From the NCBI GenBank assembly GCA_028712695.1, contig JAQTQZ010000010.1, forward strand, positions 1-64,000: 64,000 bases of DNA, read 5' to 3'. The first letter of the stretch is position 1. Every line of letters starts with the position of its first letter. Source of the DNA: Methylovulum sp. (GTDB lineage: Bacteria > Pseudomonadota > Gammaproteobacteria > Methylococcales > Methylomonadaceae). The notes under the pieces were generated by a model. The model searched no databases, was not told the DNA's origin, and saw nothing but the letters and a program-made list of their open reading frames with translations. Below, one piece after another: positions 17,274 to 26,304 of the stretch. A program made the translations under genes and the position numbers.

Positions 17274-18761
17274 ATGCGCTTCTTAAATACTTTTTCTAGG
17301 GATTTTTTCGCGTTGCTGGCAGGGGGATTCTATACGCTGGCATTTGCGCCATATGCTTACGCTTATTTGGCGCCACTCGCCTTGTTTGTGCTATTTGCCT
17401 CCTGGCAACATGCCAGCCCCGTCCGGGCGCTAGCGCGTGGTTATTTGTTCGGGCTAAGTTCATTTGGTTTAGGTGTTTATTGGGTCTATATCAGTATCCA
17501 TGATTTTGGCGGTGCGGATGCTTGGAGTGCAACGGCATTAACGGGCATCTTCGTGGCATTTTGGGCCTTGTTTCCGGCACTGGCAGGCTGGCTTTCCGTA
17601 AAATTGCACAGCAAGCGGAACGTGATTATGATACCGCTCATCTGGATATTGATTGAATATGGCCGTGGTTACTTGCTCTTAAATGGTTTCCCGTGGCTAC
17701 TAGCGGCCTATTCGCAGTTGGAAACACCGCTGGCCGGTTACATTCCGTTGGTCGGTGCTTATGGTATGGGTTTTTTATTAACCTTAAGTGCATCGGCAGG
17801 GGTGGTCGTTTTGCGCAACAAACAACACCGCATGTTGCTGGTTATGGTGATTGGAGTTGTATGGTTGTGCGGCGGTTTGCTGCGGGCCATAACGTGGACT
17901 ACGCCTATTGGTAAGCCGCTACAGGTTGTGTTGATCCAAGGCAACATCACCCAAGATCAGAAGTGGAAACCGGAAAATAAGTTGAACACCTTGCTGCTTT
18001 ATAAAAAGCTGACAGAAGATAATTGGGGCGCTGATGTTATTGTTTGGCCGGAAACCGCAATCCCCGCGTTTTTATCGCAAGTTGATGCGTTTTTTTTACA
18101 GCCTTTAAAACAGAGTGCCTTACAGCACGGGACTGATGTAGTAATCAGCCTGCCGGCAGAAGGCAAGGCCGATGACGTGATTTACAATGCGGTCATCACC
18201 TTGGGTAAGACAACAGGTATGTACCGTAAAAATCATTTGTTGCCTTTTGGTGAATATATGCCTTTACAGCCATTATCCGGTTGGGTATTAAAAAATCTAA
18301 ATATCCACATGGGCGATTTCACGCCAGGTGGCGACAAGCAACCTTTGCTGCAAGCAGGCGGTTATCAGTTTATCACTACGATTTGTTATGAAGATGCCTT
18401 TGGCGATGCTGGACTGGCAGGATTGCCAGCTGCTGCGTATTTGGTCAATGTCACCAATGACGGCTGGTTCGGCGATTCTGTAGAGCCTCATCAACATTTA
18501 CAAATCGCCCGGATGCGCACGATTGAAACCGGACGTTTTATGTTGCGTGCAACCAATACCGGGGCGACGGCTGTTATTGCCCCTAATGGGAAAATTATTG
18601 CCCAAGCACCTTTGTTCACTGCAACCACATTGAAGGCAAGCATAACGCCAATGGGCGGCATGACACCTTATGCCCGCTTAGGCGATAAACCGGTTATCGC
18701 CATAATGGCGATAATCTTTTTGGTGCTGGCAAGTTATGACCGGTTCTTGTCCAGATATTGA
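17274..18761 (+). CDS. lnt: apolipoprotein N-acyltransferase
   Basis: Inner-membrane enzyme that adds the third acyl chain to lipoproteins. About 495 aa from the ATG at 17274 (an earlier in-frame TTG at 17226 is less likely). Several N-terminal membrane segments precede a nitrilase-type domain whose catalytic Glu, Lys and Cys are seen in VWPETAIPAF, YRKNHLLPFGEYMP and TICYEDAFG. A final membrane segment closes the protein. The two lipoproteins at 37.8-38.5 kb would be substrates. Confidence 0.95.
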   Translation: MRFLNTFSRDFFALLAGGFYTLAFAPYAYAYLAPLALFVLFASWQHASPVRALARGYLFGLSSFGLGVYWVYISIHDFGGADAWSATALTGIFVAFWALFPALAGWLSVKLHSKRNVIMIPLIWILIEYGRGYLLLNGFPWLLAAYSQLETPLAGYIPLVGAYGMGFLLTLSASAGVVVLRNKQHRMLLVMVIGVVWLCGGLLRAITWTTPIGKPLQVVLIQGNITQDQKWKPENKLNTLLLYKKLTEDNWGADVIVWPETAIPAFLSQVDAFFLQPLKQSALQHGTDVVISLPAEGKADDVIYNAVITLGKTTGMYRKNHLLPFGEYMPLQPLSGWVLKNLNIHMGDFTPGGDKQPLLQAGGYQFITTICYEDAFGDAGLAGLPAAAYLVNVTNDGWFGDSVEPHQHLQIARMRTIETGRFMLRATNTGATAVIAPNGKIIAQAPLFTATTLKASITPMGGMTPYARLGDKPVIAIMAIIFLVLASYDRFLSRY

Positions 18762-18794
18762 AGGCGACACCAATCTAAGCGCAGGTTAACTGTA

Positions 18795-19427
18795 ATGAAA
18801 ACTAAGACAAAAATAACGGACGCCAGTGTCACGATTTATCAAGAAATACGCTTTGTATTGATGTACGGCTTAATGATGGGGCTTTTTTGTATTACCTTCG
18901 GTTTTTTCTTTATGCAAATAAAAACGGAAGATTTATTCCCGCGTATTTTTGGCGCTGTTTTTATGGCGGTAGGCGTTTTACTTTTGGCAGGTCTACCAAA
19001 ATATTATGCAAAAATGAAAGATAAAGTGGGCGCAATATTTTTCGAAGCCGACTCAAATGGCATAGTCAAATGCCAACCTTTTGACACCCATGCCAATCGT
19101 TATTCATGGGAAGTTATCGAAAAGATAATTTTTGCCGCCAAGCATGTTGAAAAAGACCCTAGTGACGGGACGTCTTACAGTAGCCACATCATGCTTATTT
19201 ATTTTAAGCAAAATCAATGTGATAGGTTTAATCTAATCGAGCGCAGCAAGCGCGGGCTTAGCAGCACGCCAAAGGGAAGTGATTTCATCACCATAGGGTT
19301 TGCCAAACAAGACGCGGACGCCATCAAAGGGAAGCTAAACGAGCTCTCAAACAAGCAAGTGACGTTAATCTCCAGTGACCGTGTTGAATTTGACTACAGT
19401 AAAAAAATAGAAACTATTGCATTTTGA
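18795..19427 (+). CDS. hypothetical membrane protein, 210 aa
   Basis: No family recognised. Two membrane segments (about residues 21-43 and 53-70) are followed by a hydrophilic C-terminal domain of mixed alpha/beta character, probably cytosolic. It is 33 bp after lnt and 36 bp before another small membrane protein, so the three may be co-transcribed. Confidence 0.65.
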   Translation: MKTKTKITDASVTIYQEIRFVLMYGLMMGLFCITFGFFFMQIKTEDLFPRIFGAVFMAVGVLLLAGLPKYYAKMKDKVGAIFFEADSNGIVKCQPFDTHANRYSWEVIEKIIFAAKHVEKDPSDGTSYSSHIMLIYFKQNQCDRFNLIERSKRGLSSTPKGSDFITIGFAKQDADAIKGKLNELSNKQVTLISSDRVEFDYSKKIETIAF

Positions 19428-19463
19428 TCTTATCTTTTCCATAGGCCTTTTGCGGGGTATAGA

Positions 19464-19961
19464 ATGTCCGGTTCTGAAATCAATTTGGACTTACCAAAAA
19501 TAGCGGCTACATTGTTTGCAGTCTTTAAGCTTCTTTCAATTGCAGGGTTGGTGTTCTGTCTTTATGGTTTAGGCGTCTCCATCCAGCAGAACTATCCGCT
19601 TTGGCTGGATTCCCGACATGCTGAAGGCACTATCGTAGATTATAAAGAAATCTCATGGGAAAGCCGTAACGCGGATGGCTCAAGCAGTCCGACATCAGGT
19701 AAATTCCCCGTGGTTAGCTTTCAAGATAGCACGGGTGCATTAAAAAAGTTTACTGACAATTTTGCCCGTGGCTCTTCTTCGTTAGGGGTAAAAGTTAACG
19801 TGATTTATTCGCCCGCTGCACCGGATAAGGCAATGGTTGACAAAGGCATCGGCAATTGGCTGGCGACCATTATTTGGCTGTTCGGGGTGGTGTGCAGCTT
19901 ATTGGGAATTAAGCGTTTTTCAAAAGTACCGGCTCTTGGCAGCAACGGTGCAATCCACTGA
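19464..19961 (+). CDS. DUF3592-like membrane protein
   Basis: 165 aa with membrane segments near residues 17-37 and 130-150 enclosing a soluble domain of the DUF3592 pattern (GTIVDYKEISWESRN, PVVSFQDSTG, VKVNVIYSP). Such proteins are of unknown function and often paired with other two-span proteins, as here with the 210-aa neighbour. Confidence 0.7.
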   Translation: MSGSEINLDLPKIAATLFAVFKLLSIAGLVFCLYGLGVSIQQNYPLWLDSRHAEGTIVDYKEISWESRNADGSSSPTSGKFPVVSFQDSTGALKKFTDNFARGSSSLGVKVNVIYSPAAPDKAMVDKGIGNWLATIIWLFGVVCSLLGIKRFSKVPALGSNGAIH

Positions 19962-19996
19962 GCTAAAGTGATAAAACCACAAATTAGGTAAATGTT

Positions 19997-20548
19997 ATGA
20001 AAATGGGTCTATTTTTGTTTGTAATGCTCCAACCCCTCCTGCTAGCAGTCTGTTATGGCGATATTGCACCCCAAACCGCTGTCCGAGCCGATTACAGCAA
20101 GCCAGCTGATGATGTCTTACGGAAAACCTTAACGCCCTTGCAATACCAGGTGACCCAAAAGGAAGCCACTGAGCCGCCATTTAAAAATACTTATTGGAAT
20201 GAAAAACGGACGGGCATTTATGTTGATGTGGTAAGCGGTGAGCCGTTATTTTCATCTAATGACAAATATGATTCAGGCACAGGTTGGCCCAGTTTTACCC
20301 GTCCGCTGGTCGCCGATAACCTCATCAAAAAACAAGATTTTTTGCTGATTTTTCCGCGTACCGAAGTGCGTAGCCGCCATGGGGATTCACATTTGGGGCA
20401 TGTGTTTGATGATGGCCCTAAGCCGACCGGGTTAAGGTATTGCCTTAATTCGGCAGCATTGCGGTTTATTCCGGTGGAAGAGATGGCGGCGGCAGGTTAT
20501 GGGGAGTTTTTAACAGAATTTAAGGTTGCTGAGCCGCACACTAAATAA
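19997..20548 (+). CDS. msrB: periplasmic peptide-methionine (R)-S-oxide reductase
   Basis: Reduces the R isomer of methionine sulfoxide in proteins. 183 aa with an N-terminal signal-like hydrophobic segment, so export is likely. MsrB motifs: [23 protein letters not shown], and the catalytic cysteine in [12 protein letters not shown] near residue 150. The CxxC pairs that bind structural zinc in many MsrBs are absent. A resolving cysteine upstream is not evident. Followed by a strong terminator. Confidence 0.92.
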   Translation: MKMGLFLFVMLQPLLLAVCYGDIAPQTAVRADYSKPADDVLRKTLTPLQYQVTQKEATEPPFKNTYWNEKRTGIYVDVVSGEPLFSSNDKYDSGTGWPSFTRPLVADNLIKKQDFLLIFPRTEVRSRHGDSHLGHVFDDGPKPTGLRYCLNSAALRFIPVEEMAAAGYGEFLTEFKVAEPHTK

Positions 20549-20574
20549 CAATTTTTTGGAGGCTTGTCCGGAGC

Positions 20575-20610
20575 GACGAGGAGTAAAAATCTATTTTTTT
20601 ACTCCTCGTC
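20575..20610. terminator. bidirectional intrinsic terminator, msrB / DUF934
   Basis: Fifteen-base perfect arms (20575-20589 and 20596-20610) with a 6-nt loop and A/T tracts on both sides, between the convergent msrB and DUF934 genes. Confidence 0.9.
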
Positions 20611-20618
20611 ATTATTTT

Positions 20619-21071
20619 CTAATTGACGGATTGTTGGTAACTGACTGTGAAATCATTCAGGTTATTAAGCTCCATCGCCAAACGTTCGGAATTTTCAGGG
20701 CTAAACGCATCCACACCAACCCGTGATAAGTAAAACACTTGGTCGGGCATATAGTGGCCAGTCGCGCGGATTTCACCTTGATAACCGTAGCGGTTCCTCA
20801 ATAGCCATGCTTGGGAAAACAAACGGCCATCGGCAAAGTCAGGAAAATCCAGTTCGATAAGTTGTAGCGTGGCAAGATCATCGGCAATGTCGGCAACCGA
20901 ATCGGCAGGGCTAATGCGCACCCCCAGTTTTCCATTATGGTTAAGCAAGTCCTGTTTGTGCTGCTGCCATCTGGTGAAAGAGAGGGTGATATCCCCATCG
21001 CTAAGGTTGTCTTCGTCGGCGATAGTGCGCCAACTGTCATCAACAATCTGTTTGTTTTTAATGATTTGCAT
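20619..21071 (-). CDS. DUF934 protein linked to sulfite reductase
   Basis: A 150-aa DUF934 family member (GVRISPADSVADI, LIELDFPDFADGRLFSQAWLLRNRYGYQGEIRATG). In pseudomonads and relatives this family is encoded next to cysI, as here, where the start overlaps the cysI stop by 14 bp. Probably assists sulfite reductase; its biochemical role is not established. Confidence 0.9.
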   Translation of the reverse strand: MQIIKNKQIVDDSWRTIADEDNLSDGDITLSFTRWQQHKQDLLNHNGKLGVRISPADSVADIADDLATLQLIELDFPDFADGRLFSQAWLLRNRYGYQGEIRATGHYMPDQVFYLSRVGVDAFSPENSERLAMELNNLNDFTVSYQQSVN

Positions 21072-22710
21072 AAACTTGCTCCTTGAAGGGGTCTATTCCG
21101 ACCCGTTTTACCATATCCAGAAAAGACTCATCTTCCAAGCGCTGTTTGACATAAACATCAAGGATTGTCGTGACCGCTTGCGTGACTTCATGTTTAGCCA
21201 CCGAAGGGCCTAGCCGTTCGCCGATGGCCGCTTCATTTTCCGATGAACCGCCTAAGGTCAGTTGATACCATTCAACCCCTTTTTTATCGACGCCGAGTAT
21301 GCCGATATGCCCGACACTTTGGTGGGCGCAACCGTTCATGCAACCGGACATATTGATTTTTACATCGCCGATGTCATGGAGGTAGTCCATGTCATCAAGG
21401 GTTTCGTTGATTTCTTTGGCAATGCCAATTGAACCGGCGTTGGCGAGCGAGCAAAAATCGAGGCCAGGGCAGCAAATCATGTCAGTGACTGTGCCAATAT
21501 TAGGTGTTGCTAGTTTGATGGCGTCCAGTTGTTGCCACAGCGGGAATAAATCGGCTTGTTTCACATCGGCAAACAACAGGTTTTGACGGTGCGTGCTTCT
21601 TACTTCACCAAAACTGTAACGGTCAGCAAGGTCGGCAACCGTGTCAAGCTGGGTGTCGGTCATATCGCCGGGGGGCGTATCGGGTGCTTTCAATGACAAA
21701 AAGACGCCGTGATAGCCAGCAACCTTATGGGTCACCGTATTGTGTTTAACCCAAGTGGCAAACGCCGGATGCGCTTGTTGTTGGACTGCAAAACTGCCCT
21801 CTTGTGCCGCGTCGGCTTGGTAAGCTGGCGGGATAAACTGCGCTTTTATGGCTTCGATACGCGCATCGCTTAGTTCGTGCGTATCTTTTATGAGTTGCCA
21901 TTCTTGCTCAACTTGCCGGGCAAAGTTTTCCAACCCTGATTCTTTAACCAGAATCTTAATCCGCGCTTTGTATTTGTTGTCGCGACGTCCAAACAAATTG
22001 TAGATGCGTAAGATAGCGTCAAGATACGATAACAGATGCTTTTTTTCCAGATAGGGCTTAATAACCTGACCAATCACGGGAGTGCGGCCCAAGCCGCCAC
22101 CGACGAGTATTTTAAAGCCGATTTCGCCTGCATCATTTTTAACCAGATGGATGCCGATGTCATGAAATTGCGTGGCAGCCCTGTCATGTGAAGCGCCGCT
22201 GACAGCAACTTTGAATTTGCGCGGCAGGTAGTCGAATTCAGGATGTAATGTGCTCCATTGGCGGATGATTTCGCAGTAAGGACGGGGGTCTTCAATCTCA
22301 TCGGCACAGACGCCTGCGAGATGGTCTGACGTGGTGTTCCTTATGCAGTTGCCGCTAGTCTGGATGGCGTGCATTTGCACTTCGGCCAACTCCGCTAGGA
22401 TGTCGGGCACTTGCTCCAGCTTAGGCCAGTTAAATTGGATGTTTTGCCGGGTGGTGAAGTGGCAGTAGCCTTTATCGTAAGTGCGGGCAATATGCGCTAT
22501 TTTGCGGATTTGTTTGGAACTTAGCAGGCCATAAGGGACTGCCACCCGCAGCATCGGGGCATGGGTCTGGATGTAAAGGCCGTTTCTTAACCGTAATGCG
22601 CGAAATTGGTCATCGGTAATTTCGCCTTTTAAAAATTGCTCGGTTTGCCGTCTAAATTGGGCCACCCGTTCGTTAACAAGTGTCTGGTCGTCGTCGTTAT
22701 ACTGATACAT
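21058..22710 (-). CDS. cysI: sulfite reductase haemoprotein
   Basis: Assimilatory sulfite reductase (nitrite/sulfite reductase family), reducing sulfite to sulfide with sirohaem and a 4Fe-4S cluster. 550 aa with two ferredoxin-like/4Fe-4S half repeats. Cluster-ligand cysteines are in CCPGLDFC (residues 413-420) and CMNGC (around 455-459); the sirohaem-contacting FTTRQNIQFNW segment is near residue 88. The N-terminus matches Pseudomonas-type CysI rather than the enterobacterial CysIJ subunit. Translationally coupled to DUF934. Confidence 0.93.
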   Translation of the reverse strand: MYQYNDDDQTLVNERVAQFRRQTEQFLKGEITDDQFRALRLRNGLYIQTHAPMLRVAVPYGLLSSKQIRKIAHIARTYDKGYCHFTTRQNIQFNWPKLEQVPDILAELAEVQMHAIQTSGNCIRNTTSDHLAGVCADEIEDPRPYCEIIRQWSTLHPEFDYLPRKFKVAVSGASHDRAATQFHDIGIHLVKNDAGEIGFKILVGGGLGRTPVIGQVIKPYLEKKHLLSYLDAILRIYNLFGRRDNKYKARIKILVKESGLENFARQVEQEWQLIKDTHELSDARIEAIKAQFIPPAYQADAAQEGSFAVQQQAHPAFATWVKHNTVTHKVAGYHGVFLSLKAPDTPPGDMTDTQLDTVADLADRYSFGEVRSTHRQNLLFADVKQADLFPLWQQLDAIKLATPNIGTVTDMICCPGLDFCSLANAGSIGIAKEINETLDDMDYLHDIGDVKINMSGCMNGCAHQSVGHIGILGVDKKGVEWYQLTLGGSSENEAAIGERLGPSVAKHEVTQAVTTILDVYVKQRLEDESFLDMVKRVGIDPFKEQVYANH

Positions 22711-22863
22711 GGTGCGTGTTTGAAGTGCCTTACAGGCGAAAAATCTTAATTGTCCATAATATACTGTGCGTCATAAAATGACAAAATTTATTGGTTTGGT
22801 GATACCATTAATGGTTGTTTTTTGTGGTCGTTTTATTTTTTATTCTAAAAATTAGGGGGAAGT

Positions 22864-24225
22864 GTGGCGCGTTCTTTATTGGTATTTTTATTAGTCCTGC
22901 TGGTGCCGCAAATGGCAATGGCGGAGACCTTTGAAAGTTTGGGCATGACAGGAACACAACGGGGCATTTACACCGTGTTGATTTTCTTGATTGCCTACGG
23001 CTTTGTCATGACGGAAGAGTTTACCCATTTGCGTAAATCCAAGCCGGTTATTTTGGCGGCGGGTATCATTTGGGCGCATGCGGCTATTTTAGCGTCGCAA
23101 AAAGGCGTTTCTATGGAATCCATGCACGCCGCTTTCGAGCATGATCTAAAAGAATATGCCGAGTTGATGTTGTTCCTGTTGGTGGCGATGACTTACATCA
23201 ATTCCATGGCTGAACGTAACGTGTTTGAAGCATTGCGTTCGTGGCTGGTCAGAAAACAGTTCGGCTATCGTAAGTTGTTTTTAATCACTGGTATTATCAC
23301 GTTCTTTTTATCGGCGGTCGCTGATAACCTAACAGCGGCGTTGTTGGTTGGCGCGGTGGTTATGGCGGTAGGTTCGGACAATCCTAAATTCGTCAGCATC
23401 GGTTTTGTCAATTTGGTGGTTGCCGCTAATGCGGGTGGTGCGTTTTGCCCGTTTGGCGACATTACCACGCTGATGGTATGGCAAGCGGAATACGCAGAAT
23501 TCTTTGATTTCTTCAAGTTATTTATCCCATCAGTCGTCAATTATGCAGTTCCAGCGGCGGTTATGTACTTTGCCGTGCCTGATGAGCAGCCTAAGGCCAC
23601 CAGTGAGGCCGCTGTGCAATTAAAACAGGGCGCTATTCAGGTTTGCGTCATGTTTTTACTGACGATTGCAACCGCCGTCAGCTTTAAACAAGTGCTGCAT
23701 TTGCCGCCTTTTATGGGCATGATGGTCGGCTTGTCGGCATTGATGATTTATGGCTACTTCATAAAAACCAGATACTATGTTGAAGGTGAAGAAGGCTTTG
23801 ATATTTTCAATAAAGTGCGTCATGCCGAATGGGATACCTTGTTGTTTTTCTTCGGTGTTGTGTTTGCGGTCGGTGGCTTAGGTTATATCGGTTACCTTGA
23901 ATTATTGTCAGGTGCGATGTATGAAGGTTTAGGCGCAACAACGGCTAACATTCTGGTCGGTTTGATTTCTGCGATTGTTGATAATATCCCAGTGATGTTT
24001 GCAGTATTGAACATGAATCTGGATATGGATTTATATCAATGGCTGTTGGTGACTTTGACTGCGGGTGTGGGTGGTTCGTTATTGTCTGTGGGTTCTGCTG
24101 CAGGTGTTGCGTTAATGGGGCAATCCAACCATAAATACACGTTTTTTAGCCATTTGCAATGGACGCCTGCGATTGCCGCAGGTTATGTGGCAAGTATCTT
24201 TACCCACTATTTGATTAATGGGTAA
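22864..24225 (+). CDS. nhaD: Na+/H+ antiporter NhaD
   Basis: Inner-membrane sodium/proton antiporter of the NhaD type, 453 aa with about eleven membrane segments. Recognised by the stretches VADNLTAALLVGAVVMAVG, NAGGAFCPFGDITTLMVW and SAIVDNIPVMFAVLNM. The GTG start at 22864 follows an AGGGGGA ribosome site, and the N-terminus begins with a hydrophobic, signal-like segment. Terminated by a strong hairpin. Suggests sodium or alkaline pH stress in the habitat. Confidence 0.93.
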   Translation: MARSLLVFLLVLLVPQMAMAETFESLGMTGTQRGIYTVLIFLIAYGFVMTEEFTHLRKSKPVILAAGIIWAHAAILASQKGVSMESMHAAFEHDLKEYAELMLFLLVAMTYINSMAERNVFEALRSWLVRKQFGYRKLFLITGIITFFLSAVADNLTAALLVGAVVMAVGSDNPKFVSIGFVNLVVAANAGGAFCPFGDITTLMVWQAEYAEFFDFFKLFIPSVVNYAVPAAVMYFAVPDEQPKATSEAAVQLKQGAIQVCVMFLLTIATAVSFKQVLHLPPFMGMMVGLSALMIYGYFIKTRYYVEGEEGFDIFNKVRHAEWDTLLFFFGVVFAVGGLGYIGYLELLSGAMYEGLGATTANILVGLISAIVDNIPVMFAVLNMNLDMDLYQWLLVTLTAGVGGSLLSVGSAAGVALMGQSNHKYTFFSHLQWTPAIAAGYVASIFTHYLING

Positions 24226-24236
24226 GTTGTTGGTTA

Positions 24237-24267
24237 AGCACCGCACAGCCTGTGCGGTGCTGTTTTT
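24237..24267 (+). terminator. intrinsic terminator after nhaD
   Basis: GC-rich 12-base arms centred near 24249 (AGCACCGCACAG / CTGTGCGGTGCT) followed directly by GTTTTT. It lies between nhaD and the co-oriented ampG, so the two are probably separate units. Confidence 0.88.
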
Positions 24268-24279
24268 AAGGTAAGGTCG

Positions 24280-25587
24280 ATGGCCATTGAAAAAAGCTGG
24301 CAATCGGCCTTTTCCGTTTATGCCAAACCCAATGTGTTGGGTATGGTGTTTCTTGGATTTTCTGCAGGATTGCCATTTTTATTGGTGTTCTCAACGCTTT
24401 CAGCGTGGTTAAGGGATGAGGGTGTTGCCAGGTCGGTCATCGGCTTTTTTAGCTGGGTCGGCGTCACTTATTCCATTAAGGTGTTTTGGGCGCCGTTTAT
24501 TGACCGTTTGCCACTGCCGTTATTAACTCGAATTTTAGGCAAACGCCGCAGTTGGATGATGGTGGCGCAGTTTGGTATTGCCGGTGGCTTGCTGGGCATG
24601 GCGGGCAGTGATGTCCACAGCCAGTTGCAACAAGTCGCACTGTTTGCCGTGTGGGTGGCTTTTTGCTCCGCGACCCAAGATGTCGCCATTGATGCGTTCC
24701 GTATCGAATCGGCTAAGGTCGAGTATCAAGGCGCAATGGCAGCCGCTTATGTCTTAGGTTATCGCATTGCTTTATTGGCTGCAGGTGCGGGTGCATTTTA
24801 TATTGCTGATTTTTTTAGTTGGACAGTCGCCTATCTTGTGATGGCTGTTTTCATGGCGGTGGGTGTCGTGGCAACACTATGCCTGGCTGAACCACCACAC
24901 CCAATCGCCGAGCAAGAAATTACCGGCCCAGCCCAGCATAAACCGATTGGGCAGCGGTTAACGACGGTTTTTGTTGAAGCGATGGTCAATCCGTTTGTCG
25001 AGTTTTTTACCCGTAACGGTAAGACCGGCCTACTGATTTTATTGTTGATAGCGCTGTATAAAATGAGCGATATCACCATGGGCGTGATGGCCAATCCGTT
25101 TTATATGGATTTGGGTTTCAGTAAGCAGGAAATTGCCGATGTCAGCAAGATTTTTGGCTTTTTTATGACTATTGCCGGTGCTGCCTTAGGAGGGACGCTA
25201 GTCGCTAAATATGGCATTATGCGTCCCTTGCTGTTGGGTGCGGTCATGGTGGCCAGCACCAATCTATTGTTCGCGGTTTTGGCGGTCAGCAAGCCCAACC
25301 TGTTTTTGCTGGCAGGCGTTATCAGCGCAGATAACTTAAGCGGCGGACTGGCCGCATCGGTGTTTATCGCCTATCTTTCCAGTCTCACCAGTTCGGCTTA
25401 TACCGCCACCCAATATGCGCTGTTCAGTTCCCTGATGACCTTGCCAGCCCAGCTGCTGGGTGGTTTTTCGGGTGTTATTGTCGATTATTATGGCTATTTG
25501 GCCTTTTTTGTCTATGCTTCATGCGTCGGTTTGCCGGCGATTGTGTTAGTGCTGCTGTTGGCGCGTAAGACTGCCAATAACAAATGA
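24280..25587 (+). CDS. ampG: AmpG-type muropeptide MFS permease
   Basis: Twelve-span major facilitator that imports anhydromuropeptides for cell-wall recycling. 435 aa, with the AmpG-like N-terminus (GFSAGLPFLLVFSTLSAWLRDEGV, then KVFWAPFIDR and GKRRSWM) and SATQDVAIDAFR in the first half. Substrate is assigned from family resemblance. No beta-lactamase regulator is nearby. Confidence 0.85.
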   Translation: MAIEKSWQSAFSVYAKPNVLGMVFLGFSAGLPFLLVFSTLSAWLRDEGVARSVIGFFSWVGVTYSIKVFWAPFIDRLPLPLLTRILGKRRSWMMVAQFGIAGGLLGMAGSDVHSQLQQVALFAVWVAFCSATQDVAIDAFRIESAKVEYQGAMAAAYVLGYRIALLAAGAGAFYIADFFSWTVAYLVMAVFMAVGVVATLCLAEPPHPIAEQEITGPAQHKPIGQRLTTVFVEAMVNPFVEFFTRNGKTGLLILLLIALYKMSDITMGVMANPFYMDLGFSKQEIADVSKIFGFFMTIAGAALGGTLVAKYGIMRPLLLGAVMVASTNLLFAVLAVSKPNLFLLAGVISADNLSGGLAASVFIAYLSSLTSSAYTATQYALFSSLMTLPAQLLGGFSGVIVDYYGYLAFFVYASCVGLPAIVLVLLLARKTANNK

Positions 25588-25626
25588 TCCAACTTCTTGT
25601 ATGTTTTTTTAACTGGGAGAAAACTC

Positions 25627-26034
25627 ATGTCAATAAAAAACAAACGCTTACTTATTTATCTTTTATCGCTGTGTATGGCAACTGCCAGCTTTAATGTTTC
25701 GGCCGTGTGCACCCGTGCAGACCTTACCGGAACGTGGCGGATTTACAGTGTGTTTTCTGATTCTGTAATGCGCTGTATGCTAATTATGCCTAGTTCGGGG
25801 ACGAGCATTTCCTCTAAGTCGTCATGTTATATCCTTGATTTTAAGAGTTCCAAGCCGTTGACCGGTAAGTTAACCATTGACTCTGCCTGCCATATAACAG
25901 GAAACGTTATCATTGATGCTAAACAACGGAGTATTGACGCGTGGGTGAGTAAAGGGAAAGACAGTATTTCAGGAATGGGTTGGGATCCGGCACAAGCGTT
26001 TTCTGGCGATGTTTTTGCCGGAGCAAAGCAATAA
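25627..26034 (+). CDS. hypothetical secreted protein, 135 aa
   Basis: The ATG at 25627 after a GGGAGAAAA ribosome site gives a clear signal peptide (cleavage near NVSA-VCT). The mature part is small, serine-rich and has four cysteines, suggesting disulfides. Its LTGTWRIYSVFSD opening resembles lipocalin-like or META-like beta-barrel proteins only loosely. Function unknown. Confidence 0.65.
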   Translation: MSIKNKRLLIYLLSLCMATASFNVSAVCTRADLTGTWRIYSVFSDSVMRCMLIMPSSGTSISSKSSCYILDFKSSKPLTGKLTIDSACHITGNVIIDAKQRSIDAWVSKGKDSISGMGWDPAQAFSGDVFAGAKQ

Positions 26035-26167
26035 AAGACAGCTTGGGAGGGTGTTGACGATTTGGTTAAAGGCATTCTCCACGCCCATGCAGGTTGCTAA
26101 ACGGGATATTTTGCCTTGGCCTGTATACTACCGGCGTTTTAACTGTAAGGAGATATTTTAAAAGCAG

Positions 26168-26196
26168 CTGCACAACCCGATTATTGCGTTGTGCAG
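26168..26196. terminator. hairpin in the gap between convergent genes
   Basis: Nine-base perfect arms (CTGCACAAC / GTTGTGCAG) with an 11-nt loop, in the 270-bp gap between the secreted protein and waaC, which converge. No T tract. A GGAG-like sequence at about 26149 has no start codon after it. Confidence 0.4.
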
Positions 26197-26304
26197 TGCG
26201 TTAGATCCTGCACACGCCAGTTTTATACTTTGTGCGCCAGTTGAACCGCGTATTTAAAGCACGTCCTAGGCTGGATTATCCGTTTACCCTACAGGCTAAG
26301 GACG

